14,844 nt of DNA from Paraprevotella sp. (GCA_017425765.1 JAFOXE010000096.1:1-14844); one strand, 5' to 3'. Positions 1-7,592 are shown, numbered from the stretch's first letter. The notes: a model not told the origin generated them from the sequence alone. Program-made: numbers and translations.

Positions 1-170
1 GAGGATTTCTGAAAAGCGTGAGTGGCATGATGAAGAATCGACAGGATCATGTGCGCGAATTGTTTCCACAGTTTAAGGGATACTACCCATACTACTATTA
101 TTTTGGGAACTTGAAAATAACCGAGAAGAAAAACGAGAACACCACAAACGACCATAAGGGTGTGAACTAA
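1..170 (+). CDS. C-terminal end of an unidentified protein (5' truncated by the window)
   Basis: An open frame enters from the left edge (codons in phase with base 3) and ends at TAA 168-170, giving about 55 residues. It contains an aromatic patch (GYYPYYYYFGNLK) followed by a polar Lys/Asn/Thr-rich tail ending KGVN. I do not recognise the family from this piece. The stop lies only 6 bases before the ATG of the next gene on the same strand, so the two are almost certainly co-transcribed and possibly translationally coupled. In other Bacteroidales I loosely recall a large membrane protein beside this kind of TolB-like lipoprotein, but the fragment is too short to test that. Confidence 0.7.
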   Translation, partial: GFLKSVSGMMKNRQDHVRELFPQFKGYYPYYYYFGNLKITEKKNENTTNDHKGVN

Positions 171-176
171 AAAAGC

Positions 177-1724
177 ATGAGCAGACAAACTATGAAAAGA
201 TATTTGAAGTGGATGGCGAACGGAGTAGCCCTGAGCATGATGTTGACGGCTTGCAGTCCTGAGGCGAAGGTGCCCGAAACATTTACTCCCCTACAAGAAG
301 AGGCAACCTTATATCCGGACTACACCAACGTGACAATACCGGCTAACATAGCCCCGCTGAACGTGAGAGTGGAAGACGAAACTGCCAACGAATTTGTGAT
401 GAAGATTACGGGAAAGACGGGTGAATTGCTGTGTTCGGCCTCGGAAGACGGAAAAATGAAAATGGACTCCACCACATGGCACCAATTGACGGAGCTGAAC
501 CGAGGCGAAACTCTGACGGTGGAACTGTATGCACACCGCGTGAACGGATGGGTGCGCTATGCTCCCTACAAGATTCAAGTGGCCCAAGAAGACATAGATG
601 GATTTCTTTCGTATCGCTTGATAGAGCCCGGCTATGAACTGTACAGACAGTTGGGACTGTATCAACGTAACCTAAGCAACTTTGAAGTAACCCCCATTTA
701 CGAGAACAATAGGGTGTACGACGACGAAAATAACCACTGCATCAACTGCCACAATTATCAGGCATACGACACCGAACGAATGTTGTTTCACGTGCGCGGA
801 AGTCACGGAGGAACCCTCATAGCTCAAGGCACGGAAGTGAAAAAAATTGGTATTAAACACGATTCGATATTGAGCGCAGGCGTGTATCCCTCATGGCATC
901 CTACCCTGCCCCTGGTGGCCTTCTCAACAAACAAAACCGGACAGGCCTTCCACATGAAGCACGCAGAGAAAATAGAAGTGGTGGACGAGGCAAGCGACCT
1001 ATTGCTGTATGACGCCGAGAAGAACACGGTGCAAAACGTGCTGAAGGGCTGGAACGCGATGGAAACTTTTCCGTGCTGGAACCCTACGGGCGACACCTTG
1101 TATTATTGCCAAGCGGAAACACCGCACTTGATAACCATGGCCGACTCACTGCGCACCAGCTATCTTCTAAGCCACTACGATAGCGTGCGCTATAATGTGA
1201 TGTGTATGCCTTTTGATGTGACAACACGTACATTCGGTGCACCAAGGATGGTGATAAATTGTGCCGACGATGAGGAAAGCGCCTCAGTGCCCCGAGTGAG
1301 TCCGGACGGAAGGTATGTGCTGTATACACGTGGAGATTATGGACAGTTCCACATTTGGCACCGTAGCGCCGACTTGTGGGTGAAAGACTTGCAAACCGGA
1401 GAAGACCGTGCCCTGAAGGCAACAAACGCAGCCAACCAACCGGACAGCTACCACACATGGAGCAGCAACGGACGCTGGATTGTGTTTGCAAGCCGAAGAC
1501 TGGACGGAAACTTCAGCCGTGTGTTCATTGCCTACTTTGACACGAACGGACAAGCACATAAGGCGTTTTTACTGCCACAAGAGGATCCGGAATACAACGT
1601 GTTGCTACTGAAGAGCTTTAACGTGCCGGAACTGACACGCAGTGCGGTGAAAGTGAGTAAAGATAAGTTTCACCAAGTGATTTACAACACCAAGAGCACA
1701 CCGGCAAAATTTATGAGCCGATAA
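177..1724 (+). CDS. TolB-like beta-propeller lipoprotein with a CxxCH haem-binding motif
   Basis: A predicted lipoprotein of 515 residues. The basic n-region and hydrophobic stretch end in lipobox LTAC (Cys26), so it should be lipid-anchored in the envelope. Residues 35-150 look like a beta-sandwich domain. A single cytochrome c-type motif, CINCH (Cys188, Cys191, His192), precedes the propeller. PD40/WD40-like blades follow, with 'PSWHP' near 238-242, 'CWNPTGDTLYY' near 300, 'VSPDGRYVLYTR' near 374-385 and 'WSSNGRWIVFASR' near 428-440. This is the layout of Bacteroidetes proteins often auto-named TolB, but no Tol-Pal genes are near, so a Tol role is not supported. The motif predicts covalent haem c; substrate and partner are unknown. 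ATG 177 was chosen; ATG 192 would also leave a working signal peptide. The gene follows the upstream frame by 6 bases and ends before a strong hairpin. Confidence 0.85.
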   Translation: MSRQTMKRYLKWMANGVALSMMLTACSPEAKVPETFTPLQEEATLYPDYTNVTIPANIAPLNVRVEDETANEFVMKITGKTGELLCSASEDGKMKMDSTTWHQLTELNRGETLTVELYAHRVNGWVRYAPYKIQVAQEDIDGFLSYRLIEPGYELYRQLGLYQRNLSNFEVTPIYENNRVYDDENNHCINCHNYQAYDTERMLFHVRGSHGGTLIAQGTEVKKIGIKHDSILSAGVYPSWHPTLPLVAFSTNKTGQAFHMKHAEKIEVVDEASDLLLYDAEKNTVQNVLKGWNAMETFPCWNPTGDTLYYCQAETPHLITMADSLRTSYLLSHYDSVRYNVMCMPFDVTTRTFGAPRMVINCADDEESASVPRVSPDGRYVLYTRGDYGQFHIWHRSADLWVKDLQTGEDRALKATNAANQPDSYHTWSSNGRWIVFASRRLDGNFSRVFIAYFDTNGQAHKAFLLPQEDPEYNVLLLKSFNVPELTRSAVKVSKDKFHQVIYNTKSTPAKFMSR

Positions 1725-1748
1725 AAAAAGGAAAGAGAAGTACAACCG

Positions 1749-1801
1749 CCGCCCCGGGTTACACCTTATTATATATATAGGGAACTCGGGGCGGTATTTT
1801 T
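1749..1801 (+). terminator. Rho-independent terminator of the TolB-like gene
   Basis: A 12-bp GC-rich stem (1749-1760 with 1783-1794, one G-U pair) with a 22-base AT-rich loop is followed by TATTTTT at 1795-1801. It lies 25 bases after the stop of the plus-strand lipoprotein gene, between two convergent genes. The minus strand has no comparable U-tract, so it is mainly a plus-strand terminator. Confidence 0.85.
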
Positions 1802-1821
1802 GTGCCTAAAGAAAGGCCCAG

Positions 1822-2253
1822 TTAAAAGTCGATATTTGTTTGCAAAGACAATGAGTATTCTCCCTCACCTTCTGCTTTAATAACAAATGGCTCCTTTTCT
1901 CTACTTAAGTAAATACGAGCATGTATTACACTACTATAAGAGTAGTTCTCTACATCACATCTAATGGACGCTTTAAAATCCTTACCAACTGGGCCGTAAG
2001 TTCCCTCCCAATTCTTTGTTTTAGTCCAATCTGTAAACTTTATACTTTCAGTACCATTTTCTGTGGCAAAGCTTATGCTCTTTACGGTATTTACATGTTG
2101 TGTATTAAATGACACCTCATACTTAACATAATATCGCGTCTGGTTAACGTATCCAGATGGTGGTATTTCAAAATTATCATCCTTTGAGCAAGAAATGAAA
2201 AACAACGCTCCCAAAATTAAAGCTGCAATTTTGTAAAATGATTGGATATTCAT
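1822..2253 (-). CDS. Small predicted surface lipoprotein, function unknown
   Basis: A 143-residue protein with a classic type II signal peptide: Lys8, a hydrophobic stretch, and lipobox FISC with Cys22. The residues after the cysteine read SKDDN. A Lys followed by acidic residues here resembles the lipoprotein export signal known from Capnocytophaga and Bacteroides, which sends lipoproteins to the outer face of the outer membrane. The mature part is about 120 residues, rich in Tyr, Ser and Thr with alternating hydrophobics, suggesting a single beta-sandwich domain. I do not recognise a family. The gene is visibly more AT-rich than its neighbours, has its own promoter, is convergent with the TolB-like gene, and is separated from the upstream M60 gene by a terminator, so it is an independent unit. 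Recent acquisition is possible but unproven. Confidence 0.8.
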   Translation of the reverse strand: MNIQSFYKIAALILGALFFISCSKDDNFEIPPSGYVNQTRYYVKYEVSFNTQHVNTVKSISFATENGTESIKFTDWTKTKNWEGTYGPVGKDFKASIRCDVENYSYSSVIHARIYLSREKEPFVIKAEGEGEYSLSLQTNIDF

Positions 2254-2301
2254 AAGTATGATTATAAAAGTAATTACCTAAAGCTAAAGCACACCATCGT
2301 G

Positions 2302-2309
2302 CAAAGATA
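2302..2309 (-). promoter_or_regulatory. Promoter -7 element of the small lipoprotein gene
   Basis: The minus strand reads TATCTTTG, an exact match to the Bacteroidetes sigma-ABfr -7 consensus TAnnTTTG. Its downstream edge is 48 bases before the ATG at 2253. The -33 region is a T-run that overlaps the U-tract of the upstream gene's terminator and is not a clear TTTG. Transcription would start about 40 bases before the ATG. Confidence 0.6.
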
Positions 2310-2324
2310 GAATGTATGAGTTAT

Positions 2325-2361
2325 AAAAAAACGCGGTGTACACCTTTATGTGCACACCGCG
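2325..2361 (-). terminator. Rho-independent terminator of the LRR-M60 operon
   Basis: On the minus strand a 12-bp stem (2350-2361 with 2332-2343, one G-U pair) with a 6-base loop is followed by seven T (complement of A 2325-2331). It starts 9 bases after the M60 stop codon. Confidence 0.92.
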
Positions 2362-2369
2362 AAATGATC

Positions 2370-5048
2370 TTAGTTAGGAATGTTTGGAGTTGGGTATCTC
2401 ATGTCGTTAGACAAGTTCAAATCGCGCGTATCGGAGATGGTTTTCACCATGCCCTCAGGCATTGCCTTAAGTTCGCCACTTTCTACCAATGCGTCCATGT
2501 CGGCCTTGAATTCATCGTACATCTCTTGTGTCATGATGATGTTCTTGTTGCCATAGTCGCCTACGCGAAGTGCTACGCGACGTAGGAAACCCCACTCGTC
2601 GAAGTACGGGAACAAGTTGTAGCCTAACAAGCGTGATGTTTTACGAATGAAGTTTAGAATATAAGGCACGCTATTGTCCCATCTGTTGTGGTATTGGTCG
2701 GTAATATAGTTATCTGTAATCCAACATGAATTCGGATATTTTTCCTTCAATACGGCCAACTTGCCCTTCTTGTTGTCGTTCTGCGCACTAGCAATCAATT
2801 CGTACTTATCCACCTCGCCTTTCTTCTCAATTTGTGAACCATTTACGTCGTCGTTTTGACGCAAAGACTCGTGCAAATCAGGAATAAGATCCGGATAATT
2901 CATGTGAATTTCGGCGTAGTTGGCCAACATGATGAACGGACATAAGATTTCTCCCACACCTACCTCTGTAATGCCAATAGCGTGTGCTCCCTCTGCACTA
3001 TTGGCAGCAGGAATCGACTTGGTGTAGTCGGCCATCTTCGCACACATTGCCTTCATCTTAGGGCTATATGAGTAGTAGTTGACAATGTCGGGCTCTGAAA
3101 TGGCCAAGCGTTGGTAGTAGACAGACTTGTAGTAATCGTCTGCACCACAAGTGGGTGTAAAGGCCCTCTTGTTGTTGATGAAATGGTTACGTGCCGGCTG
3201 CCATTGCTGGATCTTGTCGGAATCATAATATCCCATATGGAAAATGTTGTAGTAGGAGAACAGGTTGTTGGTAACCTCACTCATACCGGCCCAACAGAGG
3301 TAAGGATGCATTTGGTGTTGATGTCCCCATTCGTGACTAAGACCCCATATCGCATCGTGATCCCAGTGCATCAAGTTGCGACAGTTGAGCACACGTGCCT
3401 CTTGATCGTACATAAAGGACACTCCATAGCCACCTTGGAACATATAATAAGTATAGTTCACATATGCCATGGTGCGGTTAGTAGGTATACGATTGTACTT
3501 CTCCAATCCCATGTGACGATGCTCCCACTGAATAAGCGAGTCGAGCAGATTCATGTACTGACGATAACCTCTTGAAGAGCCATCGGAAGCCTTACAGAAA
3601 TCGCGCAAGCCCTTGGAAGTCCATACCGAGTGAACCTTTTTACCGTATACGTCCATGCAGACGTTGGTGGCATTGGAGCAGATTTGATACATTTCTTCGT
3701 TGGTCAACTCTGGATGCAAGTAACCGTTGATGATGCCGTTTACGAAGTGCACCTTGATGTTGGGTTGTGCCTCGGGATTCTCGTCGGCATTGTAGCAAAC
3801 ATAAGCCAAGCCGTCGTAGTCGTTGGTATATTCAATTACATTGATACCGTTCTTAAGCGGGAATGTAGACATGGCAGGACCACCACCCACACCCTCAGAG
3901 TCGAGTTCCTTGGCAAACCAAGCCATCACCTTCAATGTAGCAGATAGACCTTGAGGAATACCGGACACAATGACCGCAGATTTACCCTTTGAGATATTGA
4001 TACCGGTTGGACCGTCCATTTGGTCGTACAATTTACCCGGTGTGTTCCATTGCTCGGAGAGCACTGAAGGATTAAGACGACACTCGTAATCGGCTACGCG
4101 CCAACGCATGTTGTAGGTGCCATCGAATAGCTTTTGAGCCAACAACTTGCAGAACGGATTGGTAAGGGCATCGATGTCTTCTTGAGTAGTACCCTCCTTC
4201 AAAGTTGTCCACAAATCATCTGCAAAGATTGCATGGTTGGGGTCGTTATCGCGTTTACGATAGAATTCCATTTCGGCACAAGCCACAAAGTTGTTTTTTC
4301 CGCTGTTGACCACAAACTTAATGGATGTAGGATTCATCAAAGGATTCTGGAAGTAGATATTGGAAGCTGATGAAGAACCGCGCAGATTGAACACACCGTG
4401 CTTGGTGTATTCTGCGTTGCCCTGGCACATATACCAAACCTCAACCTCTTCAAAATTACCGTTGACAGTACCGTCTTGACGCGGAACGTAAGTAATGTAG
4501 TCGATGCGTTCAACATCGGTGAAGTTGTAAGTAAGGGTTACAGGAAATGATGTAGACGTTGTAGAATAATTGGAGTGATAATAGCTGCCGTAGCTGCCGT
4601 CGTAAGAACGAGAGATGCCGTTACCGGTGCTGTTTTGCTCTGAAGCCTCAGCACTTGATACAGCCATCTTATGGTCGCCCTCAAGCAATTCGGCAGTGCT
4701 TTCACGTGCCTGAGTTACGGTGAAAGTTCGCGTAACATTGTTATCCTTGTCGCTGAACGAAAGGGTTGCGGAACGCTCTTCAGAGTCGGTATTCATTTTA
4801 ACAGCTACATACACTTGTTGGCCGTTTGCCGACTTTTGGGCGCTGATCCAATCGTGAGAAGACGTGATGTTGTAGTCATTATTGGCACGCACCTTAAGGT
4901 ATAGAGTTGTATCTCTGTAAGCAATGTTGGCATTTTGTGCACTCAACAAGATGGTGGGGTGATTGTCGGCTGGTGTTTGTGCTGACACACCTTGCACGCC
5001 CAAGAAACCGGCTATTGCACCTAATATATATAATGCTTTATTTTTCAT
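2370..5048 (-). CDS. Secreted M60-family (mucinase-type) zinc metallopeptidase with BACON and F5/8-type domains
   Basis: An 892-residue exported protease. The signal peptide is cut after VSA (about residue 23). Residues about 32-115 resemble a BACON domain ending in 'FTVTQAR'. Residues about 130-265 look like an F5/8 type C (CBM32-like) carbohydrate-binding module. The M60/enhancin-like catalytic region covers about 275-830. The zinc site is visible: HEWGH (His572, Glu573, His576), with Glu591 of EVTNNLF as the expected third ligand. M60 enzymes of gut bacteria cleave O-glycosylated mucin-type proteins, which fits the sulfatase, GH2, GH97 and nagAB genes nearby; the exact substrate is inferred. 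It begins 27 bases after the LRR gene, so the two form an operon. The C-terminus (PTPNIPN) shows no T9SS tail or lipobox, so export beyond the periplasm is unexplained. The start ATG at 5048 gives a normal signal peptide. Confidence 0.92.
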   Translation of the reverse strand: MKNKALYILGAIAGFLGVQGVSAQTPADNHPTILLSAQNANIAYRDTTLYLKVRANNDYNITSSHDWISAQKSANGQQVYVAVKMNTDSEERSATLSFSDKDNNVTRTFTVTQARESTAELLEGDHKMAVSSAEASEQNSTGNGISRSYDGSYGSYYHSNYSTTSTSFPVTLTYNFTDVERIDYITYVPRQDGTVNGNFEEVEVWYMCQGNAEYTKHGVFNLRGSSSASNIYFQNPLMNPTSIKFVVNSGKNNFVACAEMEFYRKRDNDPNHAIFADDLWTTLKEGTTQEDIDALTNPFCKLLAQKLFDGTYNMRWRVADYECRLNPSVLSEQWNTPGKLYDQMDGPTGINISKGKSAVIVSGIPQGLSATLKVMAWFAKELDSEGVGGGPAMSTFPLKNGINVIEYTNDYDGLAYVCYNADENPEAQPNIKVHFVNGIINGYLHPELTNEEMYQICSNATNVCMDVYGKKVHSVWTSKGLRDFCKASDGSSRGYRQYMNLLDSLIQWEHRHMGLEKYNRIPTNRTMAYVNYTYYMFQGGYGVSFMYDQEARVLNCRNLMHWDHDAIWGLSHEWGHQHQMHPYLCWAGMSEVTNNLFSYYNIFHMGYYDSDKIQQWQPARNHFINNKRAFTPTCGADDYYKSVYYQRLAISEPDIVNYYSYSPKMKAMCAKMADYTKSIPAANSAEGAHAIGITEVGVGEILCPFIMLANYAEIHMNYPDLIPDLHESLRQNDDVNGSQIEKKGEVDKYELIASAQNDNKKGKLAVLKEKYPNSCWITDNYITDQYHNRWDNSVPYILNFIRKTSRLLGYNLFPYFDEWGFLRRVALRVGDYGNKNIIMTQEMYDEFKADMDALVESGELKAMPEGMVKTISDTRDLNLSNDMRYPTPNIPN

Positions 5049-5075
5049 AACAATTTGTTGTATTTAGGATTTAGA

Positions 5076-6497
5076 TTAAAGAGCAACCTTGATGTTGTTG
5101 ACTAAATAAACACCACGTGACAAAGGAACACGAACACCATTTTGGCCTACGGTACCGCTCCATACAAGTTTACCCTCGAGCGTATAGATAGCAACTGCCA
5201 AAGGAGATTGAGCAGACATGTGTAGAGCACCGGCCACTGCAAAGTAGGTGAAACCGCTGTTTTGAGTTGCCTCACGAATGGCTGTAGCATTCGGATCAAT
5301 GACGCGCAACGGCTCACTAGTCAAAGTTACACCTGGGAAATAAGTAGAAGTAGCCTCGCAGTGAATAGACTCAAATGCCTTTTTGAACTTAAACGAGTAG
5401 GTCTTTCCACTAACGGTTACATAGTCTTTCTTGGCTCCACGGGTGAGAGTGCTGTTATCGGCATCATTTATCCATGTATAAGTAGTAGCCACGGAGTTGT
5501 CCTCAATATCTTTACGGATATCGGGGCAATTAAGTACTTCGTCAATTTCAACTTCGCTATCTGACAAGGCAAAAGGCGCTTGATTGTCATAAGAAATGTG
5601 ACCAACACGGTTTTTATTATAGAAGGAAGAGAAATCAAGTGCATTGTTTCCCATGTAAACCGCAAGAGCGGGTTTAGACAATGCTGCCAAAGTGACTGCT
5701 GAAATCTCATTATTTTCTAAATTCAAAGTTTCGATGTTAGAAGCACCGTTGAGAATGAGGTTTGTCAAATTGTTGTTGGCACACCAAAAGTCCGTCATCT
5801 TTGGATAAAGTGCTGAGGAAACGTTGATGCGAGAGATTTTGTTATCGTCGCAAATCACAGACTCCAACATCGGATTGGAAGATATGGTGAGCGCCGCAAG
5901 TTTGTTACCCTCGCACCATAAAGTCTTCAGTTGAGGAAGATGAGTGATGGACAACGTGCTGATGGAATTGTTAGAACATAAGAGTTGCTCCAAATCCACG
6001 CAGTAGCGGGTAGAAATAGTAGTAAGGCTATTATCCGAACAGTCGAGGAAGGTTAACTTCTTATTTGCAGTCAACGAAAGAGTTGTCAACTCGTTGCCGG
6101 AACAATCCAATTGTAGGAGATTGGTGTTCTTATTCAATTCCAATGCAGCTAGATTGTTATCAGCGCAATACAATACTCTGAGCATAGTTGCCTTCTCGGT
6201 TGTCAATGCAGTAAGCGACAAACCGCTGCAATCGAGCGATGTAATCAAATCGCCATCGATCTTGACCACAGTACCTTTTAATTCTCCGACAATGGGGGCG
6301 CCCTTGCTGAGCACAGCAACCGGAGTGCCATCGCCCCAATCAACAGTAACGGAAGCTCCACTATTCACCGTAAATGAAAAGTCGGCTCCTACAGGCAAAG
6401 ACGTTGTCATCTCCACCTGTGATTGTGCTTTTACAACTCCTATTCCTGCGACGAGCGAGAAAAGAAGAGCACAAACAAAATGGGTAGTTTTCTTCAT
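5076..6497 (-). CDS. Secreted leucine-rich-repeat protein with PKD-like N-terminus and T9SS-like C-terminal domain
   Basis: A 473-residue exported protein. The signal peptide ends VKA/Q (about residue 24). Residues 35-75 carry a PKD-like signature (VDWGDG, 52-57). Residues about 84-275 are nine leucine-rich repeats of 21 residues, pattern LxxLxCsxNxLxxLxL, with a cysteine at the same place in the first eight. An Ig-like domain (about 308-400) follows. The last 60-70 residues (YTLEGKLVWSG, then LSRGVYLV) resemble the type A T9SS sorting domain of Bacteroidetes, suggesting secretion across the outer membrane and surface attachment. LRR proteins of this kind usually bind proteins or host surfaces; no enzyme motif is seen. 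It is the first gene of an operon with the M60 peptidase, so a substrate-binding or partner role is inferred. It could instead be an unrelated adhesin. Confidence 0.87.
   Translation of the reverse strand: MKKTTHFVCALLFSLVAGIGVVKAQSQVEMTTSLPVGADFSFTVNSGASVTVDWGDGTPVAVLSKGAPIVGELKGTVVKIDGDLITSLDCSGLSLTALTTEKATMLRVLYCADNNLAALELNKNTNLLQLDCSGNELTTLSLTANKKLTFLDCSDNSLTTISTRYCVDLEQLLCSNNSISTLSITHLPQLKTLWCEGNKLAALTISSNPMLESVICDDNKISRINVSSALYPKMTDFWCANNNLTNLILNGASNIETLNLENNEISAVTLAALSKPALAVYMGNNALDFSSFYNKNRVGHISYDNQAPFALSDSEVEIDEVLNCPDIRKDIEDNSVATTYTWINDADNSTLTRGAKKDYVTVSGKTYSFKFKKAFESIHCEATSTYFPGVTLTSEPLRVIDPNATAIREATQNSGFTYFAVAGALHMSAQSPLAVAIYTLEGKLVWSGTVGQNGVRVPLSRGVYLVNNIKVAL
5673..6248 (-). repeat. 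LRR-coding tandem array with a cysteine ladder (9 repeats of about 63 bases)
   Basis: Within the LRR gene, cysteines fall at residues 90, 111, 132, 153, 174, 195, 216 and 239. The spacing is 21 residues except the last, which is 23. A leucine (260) takes the place in the ninth repeat. The DNA copies have diverged, so the periodicity shows in the protein rather than as identical DNA repeats. Confidence 0.85.
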
Positions 6498-6536
6498 ATT
6501 AGTACTATTTTAATAAAGGGTTAACAATATGTTTTT

Positions 6537-6570
6537 CAAATCTCAATTTAAAGGTTCCTAAAACTCCCAA
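6537..6570 (-). promoter_or_regulatory. Candidate promoter of the LRR-M60 operon
   Basis: The minus strand reads GAGATTTG at 6544-6537, one mismatch from TAnnTTTG at its fixed positions, 39 bases before the ATG at 6497. A TTG at 6570-6568 lies 23 bases further upstream, slightly more than the usual 19-21. This is a weak match and a call by position. Confidence 0.35.
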
Positions 6571-6581
6571 CTGAGAGTTGG
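6567..6581. repeat. Perfect inverted repeat CCAACT-GAG-AGTTGG
   Basis: Two 6-base arms with a 3-base spacer overlap the candidate -33 region of the LRR-M60 promoter, where an operator would sit. It could equally be chance. Confidence 0.4.
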
Positions 6582-6615
6582 AATACAAAGTAAAGGAATA
6601 TGAATACAAAACGAA

Positions 6616-6634
6616 AACTTTTTTTGCAAAAGTT
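6616..6634. repeat. Perfect inverted repeat AACTTTT-TTTGC-AAAAGTT
   Basis: Seven-base AT-rich arms with a 5-base spacer lie in the middle of the divergent region. No gene end is nearby, so it is not a terminator of an annotated gene. Low complexity makes chance occurrence likely. Confidence 0.3.
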
Positions 6635-6677
6635 CATTAAAAAACGTAATAGAATGCTCATTGACATATTGATAGAC

Positions 6678-6693
6678 GTTCACAGAGATGAAC
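6678..6693. promoter_or_regulatory. Candidate operator GTTCA-N6-TGAAC upstream of nagB
   Basis: Perfect 5-base arms with a 6-base spacer lie about 42 bases upstream of the nagB -33 element. The size suits a dimeric regulator, but no regulator gene is in the window and no second copy was noticed upstream of nagA. Confidence 0.25.
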
Positions 6694-6734
6694 ATATCAC
6701 CCGAAAACATACCGAGAAAAAAAATGGAAAAATC

Positions 6735-6764
6735 TTGGACTTAGAGGAAAAAGCATTACCTTTG
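6735..6764 (+). promoter_or_regulatory. nagB promoter (TTG-N19-TACCTTTG)
   Basis: An exact -7 element TACCTTTG (6757-6764) has TTG (6735-6737) exactly 19 bases upstream, the best match to the Bacteroidetes housekeeping promoter in the window. Transcription would start near 6770, leaving a leader of about 30 bases before ATG 6801. Confidence 0.75.
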
Positions 6765-6800
6765 TAGAAGATTACATTTACAACCCTTAAAACACTTGTT

Positions 6801-7592
6801 ATGAGAGTAATTATCGAACCTGATTATGAAAAGTTGTCACAATGGGCAGCAAACTACGTGGTAGAGAAGATTAACCAAGCTAAACCAACCGCAGAAAAAC
6901 CTTTCGTGTTGGGCTTGCCTACCGGCTCTTCACCTATGGGTATGTACAAAGCACTCGTAGAAGCTTACAAGCAAGGACGAGTAAGTTTTAAGAATGTGTT
7001 GACTTTCAACATGGACGAATACGTAGGCCTTCCTGAGGATCATCCAGAAAGCTATCACACTTTCATGGCTAATAACTTATTCAATCACATTGATTGCCCA
7101 AAGGAAAACATCCACATCTTGAACGGAAATGCCGAAGACCTTGAAGCTGAATGTACACATTATGAACAAATGATAGAAGAAGTTGGCGGTATCGACTTGT
7201 TCATCGGTGGTATCGGTCCTGATGGTCACATCGCTTTCAACGAGCCGGGTTCTTCACTTACTTCACGCACTCGTATCAAGACCCTTACAGCCGACACCCG
7301 TATTGCTAACTCACGCTTTTTCGGTGGTAACCCCGAGAACGTACCTTTGCACGCACTTACCGTTGGCGTAGGTACTGTGATGAGCGCAAAAGAGGTGCTT
7401 ATTCTATGTAATGGTCACAACAAGGCTAGAGCTTTGTATCATGCTGTTGAGGGTAGCATCACTCAAATGTGGACCATCAGCGCACTTCAACTTCACCAAC
7501 ATGGTATCATCGTGTGCGACGAGGCGGCTACTGACGAACTAAAGGTGGGCACCTACAAGTACTTCAAGGATATCGAGAAAGACGCTATCTAA
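6801..7592 (+). CDS. nagB: Glucosamine-6-phosphate deaminase (isomerising)
   Basis: A cytoplasmic enzyme converting glucosamine-6-phosphate and water to fructose-6-phosphate and ammonia, the last dedicated step of amino-sugar catabolism. The 263 residues match the family length (E. coli 266) and align almost without shift. The phosphate loop [11 protein letters not shown] is at 39-49. The E. coli catalytic positions are all present: Asp72 (NMDEYVGL), Asp141, His143 and Glu148 ([14 protein letters not shown]). Positions used for allosteric GlcNAc-6-phosphate binding in E. coli (Ser151, Ser152, Arg158, Lys160, Tyr254) are also present, so allosteric activation is plausible. It has its own promoter and a terminator just downstream, and lies directly before chuR. 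nagA is 3.6 kb away on the opposite strand. Confidence 0.97.
   Translation: MRVIIEPDYEKLSQWAANYVVEKINQAKPTAEKPFVLGLPTGSSPMGMYKALVEAYKQGRVSFKNVLTFNMDEYVGLPEDHPESYHTFMANNLFNHIDCPKENIHILNGNAEDLEAECTHYEQMIEEVGGIDLFIGGIGPDGHIAFNEPGSSLTSRTRIKTLTADTRIANSRFFGGNPENVPLHALTVGVGTVMSAKEVLILCNGHNKARALYHAVEGSITQMWTISALQLHQHGIIVCDEAATDELKVGTYKYFKDIEKDAI

Larger units (their letters stand above)
6498..6800. other. Divergent intergenic region between the LRR-M60 operon and nagB
   Basis: This 303-base AT-rich region holds no credible gene. It must carry the promoters of both divergent units. I see a strong nagB promoter near its right end, a weak candidate for the LRR operon near its left end, and three short inverted repeats (6567-6581, 6616-6634, 6678-6693) between them. 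No riboswitch or RNA gene was recognised. Confidence 0.7.

Noticed and set aside
1084..1559. Open frames antisense to the TolB-like gene (and similar antisense frames across the M60, LRR, GH97, nagA and sulfatase genes)
   Set aside because: They lie wholly within well-supported genes on the other strand and have no recognisable domain, signal peptide or promoter; their composition reflects the codon pattern of the real gene.
177..1724. Assignment of the propeller lipoprotein as TolB of the Tol-Pal system
   Set aside because: It has a lipobox, an extra N-terminal domain and a haem motif that TolB lacks, and no tolQRA or pal genes are near.
2370..2460. T9SS sorting domain or lipobox on the M60 peptidase
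   Set aside because: The last 30 residues lack the GxYxV-type pattern of T9SS tails, and the N-terminus is a type I signal peptide with no cysteine at the cleavage site.
5673..6248. Direct DNA repeats or a CRISPR-like array
   Set aside because: The 63-base periodicity is the coding of leucine-rich repeats; the DNA copies are not identical and there are no unique spacers.
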